64,000 nt of DNA. Source: Tilletia caries (taxonomy: Eukaryota; Basidiomycota; Exobasidiomycetes; Tilletiales; Tilletiaceae). Made by a program: the position numbers and the translations under genes. The first letter of the stretch is position 1. Every line of letters begins with the position of its first letter. Positions 44,941 to 55,200 of this stretch are shown here, piece by piece. Under the pieces are notes generated by a model. The model saw nothing but the letters and a program-made list of their open reading frames with translations. It was not told the DNA's origin and ran no database searches. The stretch covers positions 930,001-994,000 of the forward strand of contig JALUTQ010000041.1 in NCBI GenBank assembly GCA_032718865.1. The letters run 5' to 3'.

Positions 44941-45352
44941 TAGACTCCAGACTTCTCAGACTCCAGACCCTCCAGACTCACTTTTCCCAGTTCGCTTTCC
45001 CGCGCTCGCGCCACGCGCTCGCCACACGTCTCCTCCTTTCTTGCTCCCAGATCACTGCGCAACGTCGTGGCACTTCTCTCTTCTGCTCTCACGCTCCAAT
45101 TCCCCCGCCTATAAAACGGCTCCTCCCCATTGTATCCATAGAGAAATCCATAGCTTTCACACAGATCATTCTACTAGTATAGCCTCCGCTATCGGCTCAG
45201 GGTCCGCAATCTCCTCCGCTTCGGACGCGCTGGAATTGCTGCTCCCCGCCAAGTAGTTCTGTCGGCTAAAGTTTCACCTCATCTTAATTACTCCGACCTT
45301 GCATACGCGCACACGCCACAGGTGAATCTCTCCTCATTAGCTATCTAGCATA
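44889..45352 (+). repeat. 3' LTR of Ty3/gypsy element
   Basis: Partner of 38002-38465. One difference noted is CTCTCC versus CCCTCC near the start. Confidence 0.88.
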
Positions 45353-45750
45353 GATTGCGAGGGCGAGATAGATGAATGCAGTCTTCATCGTGTGCTTCTT
45401 GAGATTCGTGAGGGGGATGTCGAAGAATGGAGCTTGAGGTTTGAAGCTTGAAGCTAGAAGGGTTAAGCGGTCAAGTGTGAGATGTGGCTGAAAGGAAGAG
45501 GTGCCAGGGCAGACTAGCTGCGAGAAGAAACAGGAGAACGGGTGCGTGGTGGGTGTATGTATGTGGGCACTGATCCAAGGTTCAGGTGCGCCAGGCCTGG
45601 CCTTTTAAGCCTGACGACGTCTGCTGGGTGCGGGTGCCGAAGACACCATTTCGTGCTGGCTTTCGATTGATTCAGAAGACCGCCGTATTGTGTTAGAGTT
45701 AGCTGACGCCATGTACGTTCAATTCAGTGAAGGGGTAAGTCCAAAGGTAC

Positions 45751-45826
45751 GCTCGGCCGGGGCGTAGAAGCTTGGCCGGGGCTTAGAAGCTTGGCCGGGG
45801 CGTGGACGCTCGGCCGGGGCGTAGAC
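45751..45826. repeat. 19-bp tandem repeat, four copies
   Basis: Four units of GCTCGGCCGGGGCGTAGAA with few changes, followed by partial copies to about 45860. Confidence 0.8.
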
Positions 45827-46461
45827 GTTCCAGGCCTCCGGTCGCAATTCGGCGTAGACGTTCCAGGCTCAAGGCCTCTGGTCGACCAGATGAGTTGCGA
45901 CCAGAGGCCGGAGCACAAGAAGAGGTGCTCGTGCGAGGGCGGAGGTATCGATCATCGTGATCTTACCGGAAAATGGCCGTCCATGATGCCACCTGGTTAT
46001 GGCGTTTGCAGCATCTTCTTAATAAAGGAGATGAGGCGAGGTGGGCCTGGGCGACGACTGCCGAATGAGATAGGGGAGTGAGCGGTACCCTGCAAGGACG
46101 GAAGGAGGTCGGCGGGGCTGTGAAGAGGATCGGGACGCAGGAGGAGATGTATAGGGAAACACGGGATAGGCAAGGAGTTGAGCTGCAAATCGAATGGGTA
46201 TGTGAGAAGAGGGACTGAGGGAAGAAGAAGGATATGAAGTGTCAGCACAGAAAAGGAACATGGAACGGATGGAGGCGGCGACTGCCGAGGTGAGACAGCG
46301 GTTCTGAATCGGGAAGCTCAGAAACCAGTGAGTGATGCTGGGAGGACTATCGCGAGCTCATCGTCCTTCCCATCCCTTCTCCTGCTGCTGCGAAGTGGGT
46401 CAGTTGGGTGCAGGAATCAGGATGCGGCCATGCATGGTGAAGGTGGTGGTTGGACCACAAA

Positions 46462-46476
46462 ACGTGGCGGCCACGT
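46462..46476. promoter_or_regulatory. ACGTGGCGGCCACGT palindrome, second copy
   Basis: Identical 15-mer to 58403-58417, preceded in both by GGACCACAAA. No intact gene starts beside it, so it was probably carried by the segmental duplication. Confidence 0.45.
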
Positions 46477-46915
46477 GAGCGTGAGACGCGGATGCACGTG
46501 TCTGTGAGTGACATAGTGACAGATGACAGAAATCTTACGAGCATACACGCATCAACGTCTCCAGTCTCCACTCTCATTATTCTCTCCCTTACAGTATGTA
46601 CCTCCCCTTTCTCCCCAACTAAGTATCATCCATTCACTTCCCGCTTCCATCCCCTTGCTTAAACTGTCGTGCTCACCGCTCACCGCTCACCCAGGGCCGA
46701 GGTCCAGCTTCTTCGAAACAAAATTGTTCGACCCAGTATGTAGTACTCACTTTACTACTCCTGCCTTTCCGAGCCGCTGCAGCAGTTTCGACTTTCGAAC
46801 CGCATGAGTCAAGGTCCATCCGACTGAATGACACGGCAGAGACGCAGAGTCCCAGACTTCCGTACCTCAATTTGGTCCAGCAGCAGGTTTCCTCTAAATT
46901 ACAGGTTTCCTCTAA

Positions 46916-48119
46916 AGGGGTGTTCAGTAGTCTGGTCACACCAGACCTTGTAACTCTCAAATGAGCTAAAGCACTATACCGCGTACGCGGTCTGGGGACA
47001 TTCGACCCGATTCAATTGGAAGGTGCCTGCAACTTTTTGACCCAACACCGTCTGAAGGCCCACTTCTCCTCCTCTCAGCTTCCATTTTTCGCCAAACGAA
47101 ATCAGCACAAAGACAGCGCTGCCGCGAGCTCAGCAGGCAAGGAGCAGCGCCATGGTGTTTTTCCCTGCCATTGGCTTCTTTGTTGTGTCACGGCTGGCCA
47201 TTGTGTTCGTCGCTGTAGAGCAGCTAATCTTCGTGTTGACTGCGTCGTGTGGAGCGGACACCAGACAGCTCGCACGGGCCTCTTTTTGACGGATCGTCGA
47301 AAAGTTGGGCACTGGAGCACTGTCTGCGACAACTTTCAGTTCTGTATGGGCCACCTACTAAGTAAATCGCGTCGAATGTCCCCAGACCGTCTCCACGGGA
47401 TCCTGTCCTTGTCATCACGTGCGTGCGACGGTCTGGTGTGATCAGACTAGGGTGTTCAGTTTTGTTTTTGAGCACGTCCAAAGTTCGCCCTTTTTGGCCT
47501 ATAAACTGAGTCCCTCCCACCTCTGGGAGTCAGACTTCGTGCTGGGGCTATGGCTGGATCACAGGCAGGTTTTCTAAGGTTTATAGGCTGCTAATAAAGC
47601 GCATCGCCTACAAAGCTGTCACTTCCAACACGATAACTACCCAATAACATCACCAAACGTTGAGCTTGAAACTGCAGTAGATACCTTGGCACAGCATGAT
47701 CCCTCCAGCGAAATTTCAGTACTATTCGTTAAGCAGGCTTTGGTGTCATGGTGCGAGAAGTGAAAAATGACTGGTAGAACCAACGAAACCATCCGGAAAA
47801 AAGGTCATCGACCTCTTCCACGAAAGATGTCGCGAAAGCGAGTCAGTCAACCATACTCAGCCTACTGACAGGCCGAGTAGAGCTACCGAGAAAGAAGAGA
47901 ATGCAACTTTATTGAAGAGGAAAGGTTGAGATCTCACTGAACTGTGCCGGTTGGGACAGATTTCGTGGGTGGTCGCGAGGTGCGAACTTTGGAACGATGG
48001 TCGAATCTACCAGTCGATTTCGGCTGGTCGTGAACTCTGGATGTGTCTACTAATAGATTCCAAAGTTCACGCCGAAAATCCCTCGAAATCCGTCCAACTC
48101 TGAGAAACTGAATACCCCT
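46916..48119. mobile_element. Outer MITE with TAA target duplication (PIF/Harbinger-like)
   Basis: The ends AGGGGTGTTCAG (46916-46927) and the reverse complement of CTGAATACCCCT (48108-48119) match at 11 of 12. They are flanked by TAA on both sides (46913-46915 and 48120-48122). TAA-type 3-bp duplications are characteristic of PIF/Harbinger elements. Without the inner insertion it would be about 672 bp. No ORF. Related words CCAAAGTTC and GAACTTTGG sit subterminally. Confidence 0.65.
46928..47449. mobile_element. Inner MITE nested in the outer one
   Basis: 522 bp with 20-bp inverted ends (TAGTCTG(G/A)TCACACC and on, 19 of 20 matching) flanked by a 10-bp direct repeat GGGTGTTCAG (46918-46927 and 47450-47459). 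A second inverted pair GGTCTGGGGACATTCGAC lies inside each end. A 9-11-bp duplication suggests a Mutator-type origin. No ORF of note. Confidence 0.7.
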
Positions 48120-48173
48120 TAAATTAGAAGCCGCTTCAATGTGGACTGGGGGCTGGGGCGGCTTCCCATTTCT

Positions 48174-48291
48174 TTAGAGCGTGTCCTGCTGCACAGTTGC
48201 TGTGCTTTGAAATTTCACAGCAAAACAGCGCAGGGACAAAATTTTGTCCCCCCGCTTTGAAAGCTTTGCTTTTAATTTCCCAAAGCAAGTC
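48174..48291 (+). repeat. Left terminal inverted repeat of the CACTA-like element
   Basis: Begins TTAGAGCGTGTCCTGCTGC and includes the internal palindromic word GGGACAAAATTTTGTCCC. It matches the right end exactly by reading. Confidence 0.9.
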
Positions 48292-50809
48292 CAGCAGGCA
48301 GCAGGACAAGCAGCGTGCTCTGCGAGCGTGCTTTGCTCCAGGCTTCGGCCCGATCTTACCGTGAAGCAAAAACCACGTGGGAGAAAAAAAATTCAGGCGC
48401 CGTAGTCACCCTCAATAGGGAGTCTTCCATTGCACACATAGCACTTCGAATGTGTCACCTTTCCTCACCGTTTTTCTCGCTGACCATACAGACGCGGAAG
48501 CCTGCCTTTCCAAGGCTGATATCGAGACGAAAGAGAAGGAAAAAGATGCGACGGTGAGCTGTGGTATGGCTGGATTCCATGGTGATCGCCATGTGGTTGG
48601 CTCGCGTGGAGAATTTCAAAGCAAAGCAAAAAGTCAGAGCGACCTCCGGAGGTCGATTTGGATTCATCGCGGACATCCTATATCCTCGCGCGACCCTGTG
48701 CGATCGTTGCGCGACATAGTGTCGCGCAAATGTCGCACTTAGCCTGTGCGATAGACAGTAGCGCAAACCTCGCATCAAGCTGCGCGAGGCTACAGCTGAG
48801 CAGACAACATCGCGCAGCGCTGCGCGACACTATGCGCGAGCTTATACGCTGGGGCTGGCAGGGCTGCTCGCACAGGCTTCGCACAACCTCTGCGAGGTGC
48901 ATGGTATTATGGTACTACACACAGTTCACACAGTAGAGCTGATAGAAACAACAGGTTCATTGTCTGCCCGATGAGGAACTACTGCGCGTATCGAATCGCC
49001 CTTGGATTATGCCCTCGCCGCGCGCACTCGTCGAGGACTTGTTTTCGCACCATTGAACATGCGCAAGCAATGAAAGGAAAGTGTTGTTATTGTCAGTAAT
49101 CTGCAGCGAGGTGATGAAAGGTGGGCAATACTCACCACTGGTGTTTGGTGAGGCTGTCGGCGACGTCTTTCTCAACTCACTACTCACTTATAAGTGACCA
49201 CTTATTCCAGCAATCAGCACCGACCACCTGTCAGCGATAGAGGCCATAGCGACGGGCGGCGGCTGCCGTTCCGTGCTGGACCATGGTTACACCAAGCTGC
49301 GTTCTGACAAATTGAAAATTGAAATGCTGCAAGTCAAGATGGAGTGCGTCAGCGTGCTGCTGCTGCAGAGAAAGCTGCAGAGGCCAGAGAGATTGCTCAC
49401 GGTATGCATTGCCTCACTCCTGATGCATGGTGCTGGATGCATGATGCGTCTGCCAACAGCAAAAAAAAGAAAATGGAAGACTTCAGAGTCAATGAGGGGC
49501 AGTTTAGTATTAGTGGTCGGCAAAATTCCATGACCCATACTCACAGAGTCACAGGGAAAGGAAAGTTGCTGAACAGGCATCAGGTTACAGCTGAGCGGTG
49601 AGCTGTGTGTGGTTGCAAGATTGAAGATATCATTCAATATCTGATGAGCAAACCAGTCGGTGATTCGCTTGCCATGTGCTTGCAGAATCAAAACTCACGC
49701 GTACGATGATGGCTGTTGAGATCAATCGAACAATGCATGTGCGGAAAGATCAGACAACAAATAGTCAGCGACAGGCTACTGTAAACAGTTAGGCACTCAG
49801 CAGTGAGTCAGCACTCAGCAGCTGAATGCCAGCGCGCAGGGTTGCAAATCGACAAGTATGAATCTGGGGCAGCGAGCAAAGTTGAGTCCTCAGACTCACG
49901 CACATGGCGGCCGACGGGAGATCGTAGAGCGGAGTTGGTATGAGGAGATCGAGTATATGTTTCTGCTGTGGCTCGAGAAATCAACGCGAAGACGGAGCTT
50001 GTCAGACAAAAAGCACTGGAGTAAATCGTGATGCGTCCCAGAACGAAGCTCACGCTGATAGCAAATGGCAATGCTCACCCGGGCTGACCACTGATGGCGC
50101 GTTGCGAAGGTGGGCATGGGGTCTGTTGAAAGGCAGTAAGGAAGATAATAATGCTACAAGGAGTAGCTTTCAGTGCATCAGCAATCGCAGGGGGAGAGCG
50201 CAGACAAAAAGACAATCAGCACTTGCCAACTTTGTGTACTGATGGTGCTGTTGTGTTCTTCGGAACCTCCGGTAGAGATAGACTTTCGTGGTTGCTGTCG
50301 GGAAGGTGCGGACTGTGGGGCGGAACGAAGGGAGTTGGACGAATAGGGGCCAAGGGTCAGTGCACATCTTCTGGCTCATACTTGATCGAGACGCAGAGGG
50401 CTCGAGCGTACTTAGGGGACATGAGGCATGGGTAGCTCACAGTCACAGCTATGTTCCCAGCAGCTCACCCTACGAACTCTTCGTTGCTGACCCGCCTTCT
50501 ACCTGGATATCGACACCGGCACAAGAAGCAAGACATCTGTAATGGAAGCGAACAGCGCGAGTGAGTAGACGGTAGACCGATGATGGATCAGAATAAAACC
50601 CAAGCTTGCTGGTGACGCATACTCACAACGATAATCCGTTACTGTGTCGATCGTGAGAAGGCAGCGAAGCAGCTGATCGAGGTGGCAGGGGTGGAAGACG
50701 TGCTGTGGCTGGAGGAAGTCGTCAAGGAGCTGCTTCATCTGCGATCATACCATCGTCTGTAACAAGCGGGTTCGAACGTCAGATCGAACAGCTTGGTCAG
50801 CAGCTTCAA
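48292..50809 (+). other. Transposon left arm: possible 5' exons of companion gene
   Basis: No long ORF. Short coding-like pieces with plausible splice borders occur, for example RQRAAAAEKAAEAREIAHG (about 49344-49400) before GTATGC, and KKRKMEDFRVNEGQF after an ACAG near 49460. These could be upstream exons of the gene at 50810-52207, but I could not join them. Confidence 0.35.
48690..48905. repeat. Left subterminal repeat cluster
   Basis: Many close copies of TGCGCGA/TCGCGCA and TGTGCGA/TCGCACA in both orientations. Similar arrays bind the TNPA-type protein in plant En/Spm elements. Confidence 0.65.
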
Positions 50810-52207
50810 ATGGCAATGGAGGCCAACAACGAGCAAGTCAAAAAGCAAGTCCAGGAGCAACTTCAGACATACCATGACGCTGCCAATTCTTTTCGCACCG
50901 CGCATCGAGCTTGTGATATCACCGATGTGGTACCATCTGCTGGAGAAAGGGACGAAATCGTGGTCGTGCTCAACGCTGTGCGGCTCGATGAGATTCAAGA
51001 GGCCGTCACAAGATATCGCGAGTTGGAACAACGCCTCGATAGCATGCAGGCACGACTCACCGCTGGTCAGGCCCAGAACCAGGAGCTCCAGCGACAGCTG
51101 CAGTCGGCGTCCCATAGAGCTAGAGTTCGACCTCGAACTTCGGACAGCGAGGACTCCGCCGACGTGTCTGGTTCTGATTCGCAAGATGATGAGGCCACGC
51201 CGCGGCCTCGACGAAAATCGAAGAAACGAACCAGGGTCCATGCCGTTGAACCGGGTCGTCCAGAAGATCTCATCCAGGACGCGTTCAAAGGCCTGCTTCG
51301 TGTGAAGATGGGAATTTCAAAATCGGCCGGTTGGCCTAAGTATCCTGACGTCGCCGTCAAGGATCCTGAATGGCCCCGTCATCCGGCAGCGACCAATCCT
51401 GTTGACCCTACCAGTGATGACGATCCTGGCGCTGGCGGGGATGAGGCAGCGACCGGAGACGGAACGCCTTGCTGCCGACTGGACTGGGTGAATGGACAGA
51501 TCAATGATGAGCGTTTCTCCGAGGTCTTGGACGACCTTAGTCAAGAGCTGGTTGAGCAGCCAGATGACTACGGTCTCCCAAAAGAAGATGCCAAACGTAC
51601 CTTCCGATACGTGCGGGCCGCCTGCAAGCGCACCCTCGAGGAAATTCGGCGGCAGGCACGGCTTTTGCACACAAAGACGGCAGCGGAGCTGGAGGAAATG
51701 ACGAAAAACAAAAAAACGGTCGATCGACGCCGGGTACGACAGAAGGCCAGAACCAACAGCCGAAAGAACGCAGCACTGCAGAATCCACTTCGTTTTGGAG
51801 ACGCCGAGCGGGCCATGTTGACTCGGGCAGGCGTTGAGTGGGACGAGACGGATTACGAATACGAAACTGACGAAGAAGCGGAACCAGAAAAGGTGTCAAG
51901 GGTTATTTGGCCAGAATGGTTCTCAGAAGAAAATCGCCAAGTCCAGAACAAAGCTCACAAAGAGGTACCTTCCCACCGACTTTCGTACAAGGTGGTTACC
52001 GCCCGTCACCTGACCGCCTACACATCAACGAAACCTCTGTCCGGCAAACTCATGCGTATTCAAGTCAGCTCTACCTTCGCGCAGAAGTACCCCAAGCTCG
52101 TTCGTTCCGTCAAGAAAAACTTACCGCCGTTCAAACCCGCACGAGGAGGTGTTGCCGACAGCGAGGAACAGTGGGGAACTCCAATTGTCGATCTTGACGT
52201 CCTGTGA
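50810..52207 (+). CDS. TNPA-like companion protein of CACTA-like element
   Basis: From the first in-frame ATG at 50810 the ORF gives 465 residues; the frame is open upstream to 50705 without an ATG, so a spliced 5' exon is likely. The N-terminal third is heptad-like (EANNEQVKKQVQEQLQ, RELEQRLDSMQARLTAGQAQ), followed by an acidic-Ser segment and a basic PRPRRKSKKRTR cluster. The central region has PCCRLDWVNGQINDERF and a charged helix (RRRVRQKARTNSRKN). The C-terminal 100 residues look globular. No known domain. Convergent with the transposase with 78 bp between stops. It probably binds element ends, by analogy with TNPA. An accessory role is inferred. Confidence 0.6.
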   Translation: MAMEANNEQVKKQVQEQLQTYHDAANSFRTAHRACDITDVVPSAGERDEIVVVLNAVRLDEIQEAVTRYRELEQRLDSMQARLTAGQAQNQELQRQLQSASHRARVRPRTSDSEDSADVSGSDSQDDEATPRPRRKSKKRTRVHAVEPGRPEDLIQDAFKGLLRVKMGISKSAGWPKYPDVAVKDPEWPRHPAATNPVDPTSDDDPGAGGDEAATGDGTPCCRLDWVNGQINDERFSEVLDDLSQELVEQPDDYGLPKEDAKRTFRYVRAACKRTLEEIRRQARLLHTKTAAELEEMTKNKKTVDRRRVRQKARTNSRKNAALQNPLRFGDAERAMLTRAGVEWDETDYEYETDEEAEPEKVSRVIWPEWFSEENRQVQNKAHKEVPSHRLSYKVVTARHLTAYTSTKPLSGKLMRIQVSSTFAQKYPKLVRSVKKNLPPFKPARGGVADSEEQWGTPIVDLDVL

Positions 52208-52285
52208 CTCTGAGAGGAAGGGGGGGAGGGGTACTGTGAGGCCGTGAGGGTAAGGGCAGACTGTGTGACGCGCGGCGACATTTCT

Positions 52286-55200
52286 TCATTCGTGCGCGAG
52301 CTGAGGGCGACGGGAACAGGGCGTTGCGGTGATGGGCAATGCGGTGATGGTGAACGAGATTGGTTGTGGGTCAAATGACTGTGGAGGAAACGTGTGGTGG
52401 TGGTTAGGAGGAAGCGGTTGCGGTCTACACTGTGTTGTGTTGTGACTCTTTCTGCTCCAGAATCCAGACTCTGATGAATAGGACTCACCTCGTCTCTGAT
52501 CTTCCCCCGCTGAGACGCCAAGGAGATCTCCGGCCTCAATAAGAACCGCGTCCGAGTTGATCTTGTGTGCCGGTAGCAGCTCAAGTGGCCCCCAGGTCTC
52601 TTTCTCCACCCAGAACAACCTCACAAGTTCTGACACCTGCGCTTCGTTCAAGATGTCCTCGAAAGCAGAGATCTTGTAGTGCGCGGCTCGCGATCCCAGA
52701 AGAAAGACTGTGACGTGCCGAGGGCTGCTGCTTAGATGAATGGTGTGGGAGAGCACTGCTGTGATCTTGAAGAGGTCGAGACGTTCTTGTCGTCCATCAA
52801 CGACGGCAAAGGTCCGAGTCTTGTTCGCATTGGCTCGGCTGCTCGTTCCACTGAGTGAGATATGCGCAAGCCGCATGGTTGCGTGGGCTTGCATTTGGGG
52901 CACGACGCGAAGGCCTTCCTTCGACGGTGAAGTAGGGTGCAAAAGGTTGGGTAGATCTGGGCTCCAAGAACGTTGGACGTGGGAAAACAGAGAGGTATGA
53001 AGAGAATGAGGAAGGGTGTAACTCTCACCATCCGACAAGGTCAATGGAGACCCGACATCGCCCAAGACCGAAGCTGGACTCAGCCTGGTCGTCGGAGCAC
53101 GGCTGATAGGCGGTGCCCGTGCCTGAACGGCGCTGTTGAGCTCGCCTTTCTCGGCTGCAACAAGAAGGCCGAAGCGCGCATTGCTTGTGAAGGCTGAAGT
53201 GTAGGTCGCTTCAACTTCGCCGTTGCGGTGACCATTGTTGGCAATGTTTCCAAGCTGCCCATTCATGCGCTCAAAGTGGTACGCCGAGAAGTGGAATGGT
53301 GGACCGAAGCGGCGTATGAACTGAGGAATGTGGGTTGCAATGTGGTGATTGTACACGATCCATTTCTCCCCAAACAATTCCGCATGCCGTCGACCGTACT
53401 CCAGCACCAAGTGCTCAAGTGCCTGGATCTCGGAGGGTAGAATCGTGCGCTTCGCCGTGAGCGTGGCCACAGCAGCAAGCTGAGCAACATTGCGCATAAC
53501 TGCTCGAGCTGAGAGGGATTTCGGTTCCCCTACTGCTGTTACGTTCGGGTCTGCAGACAGCTCATCGTCCTCTTCTGCTGCAACCTCGTCCTCGTTCAGT
53601 ACGTTTCGCTGCTGCTGCTGCTGCTGACTGCGCGCTGACTCCGACTCGTTTCGGAGACGGGATCCGCTTGGTTGTGGCTGGTGAGGAGCATCGGTGACAC
53701 TGTTCGACCGTGCATCGGGGCGCGAGTCTGCGTGTCTGGAGGTGGTGGTCCTGCTGTTTGACGTTTTTGGGCGACTTCTTCCTTTTTTTGTCGGCACAAA
53801 AACAATGGTCCGATCCTCGTCAAGTTCCCGTCTCCATGCCACGTACAGTAACAGGACCAGCATTCGACGTCCAAGTGTCGACCAATGCGCCGCCGTTGCC
53901 GAACCACCACCTGGATCCCCCAGTCGACGATCTGGAGCTTGCTCTGAGGGAGGCACAGACGCAGACGCCAAAGCAGTCTGTATGACTTGAAGCTGGGGTT
54001 TGCTGACCGAGGCGCCGTCAATGAGCGTGCAGTGGAAGAGTCGTTTGATCAACCCGAGCTCGATGTTGTGCATAGGATCAATAGGAGCGCGCTCCACAGA
54101 TCGCCAGTACGGAAGCTCGTTCAGGGGAGACGCTCGTGACCCTGTCTCCCTTTCGAAGGTTTGGCACTCTTTGATCGTTCGGAATGGTTGAGTGCACCGA
54201 AGAGAGTCGGACCTGTACTGTTCTGGGTCTCGGTGAAGATCAGATGTGTTGGCAGAGAAATGATCGATTCTGGTAGAGATCGTCACCGTGCAGAGTCCAC
54301 AGAAATCGCCCTTTCGCACAGAGTGCGGAGGAAACCCGCACACCTTGTTTCTCCCAACCGTATCGCCACAGAAGAAGGCCAAGCGAACCCGGACTAGCTG
54401 CCCTAAAGGTTGACGAAGAGTTGGAATGTACTTTCCGTCAGCAAACTCTTGCAGCTCCGACAGCAGTGGCTGAAGGTAGCCGGAGAGCCTCGCCGCTCCT
54501 GGTTCTTTGGGCCCGGGAGTGCAAGCGGCGAGATTTGTCATGGAGGGGTGGTACCGTAGTCGTTGGGGAAGGTTGAGGATTGTCATCATGATCCCGCCGG
54601 TCGAATGCCACGAGGTGTACTGAGATCGAAAAGAAGAAAACCAGTCGATGCAGAGGGCGAACATGAGAGAAAGGGGACGTTGTGTGTATTGACTCCCGTA
54701 TTTATCCTTCTCGTCTGACCACGCTTGACCATCGTACACGTCGGAAATACCCTCTCCTCGTTCTCGATTGCGCCATTCTTGGAGAGCTTCGAACACGCCA
54801 GGCTGTGCCAAAAGCCACGTCAGCCATGATGCAAGTGGCTGGTAGTCGTATATGATTTTTGGCTTGCCGCGGCGCTCGTAAGTTAACTTGCCGCAGTGCT
54901 CGCAGCAAGTAGCTTCGTCATGGGAAGCAGAAGCAAGCGCAACTTGCTCGCATTCCGGACACACCGCATATCGCACCAAAGTCGCTTCAAGGCCTAGATG
55001 CTTTCGGACCGTCCTGAGCTGAAATGGAATGCCTGATGAAGAACCGGGAATCAGAGGTCGAAGGGTAGAATTGTAATGTGAGAACATTAGCCAAGCTCCT
55101 TGACGTCCTAGGCCAAAATGAGCGACGAGAGTGAGCACATGAAGCATAAAAGAACGTTCCGTCTCTGTGTAGATGGGCGCGTCAGAGTTGTCAGCGCTAC

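Larger units (their letters stand above)
37997..45357 (+). mobile_element. Ty3/gypsy LTR retrotransposon, defective, recent insertion
   Basis: LTRs of 464 bp (38002-38465 and 44889-45352) differ at only one position that I noticed. They are bounded by the 5-bp target duplication GATTG (37997-38001 and 45353-45357). Ends are TG..TA rather than TG..CA. A TGGTGATGAGATCGG primer site follows the left LTR directly, and a purine tract (GGCGGTGGGGA) precedes the right one. Gag is intact. Pol is broken by frame changes near 41700 and 43860 and a TAA at 42371. RNase H is split around integrase. Near-identical LTRs with a broken pol suggest it was mobilised in trans or decayed quickly after insertion. 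Confidence 0.9.
37550..45388 (-). pseudogene. Small secreted-protein gene disrupted by an LTR element
   Basis: Minus strand. ATG at 45388 begins MKTAFIYLALAI, then the 7.36 kb element (37997-45357 with its target duplication) intervenes, and at 37996 the signal peptide resumes TAIQAAPLPADPTSIRR. Exon 1 ends at 37826 (GTTGAG donor) and exon 2 runs 37707-37550, reading GGAGGNGDGVFDDPG to a TAA and ending KGPSVDPQRRQ. Joined coding length is 365 nt, one short of 366, with the frame change near CTCTGTGGG, so the gene would need one more base even without the insertion. A TATA-like CTTAAAAGG lies about 215 bp upstream at 45601-45609. Family not recognised; no function assigned. Confidence 0.6.
45389..46915. 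other. Intergenic region: promoter, minisatellite, duplicated segment
   Basis: Contains the promoter of the disrupted secreted-protein gene, a minisatellite at 45751-45826, an inverted pair around GGCCTCTGGTCG (about 45870-45915), and from about 46110 to 46500 a segment related to 58010-58450 that ends with the palindrome at 46462-46476. No gene. Confidence 0.5.

Noticed and set aside
47016..47441. 141-codon ORF in the inner MITE
   Set aside because: No start context or conserved motif; it spans inverted-repeat sequence of a non-coding element.
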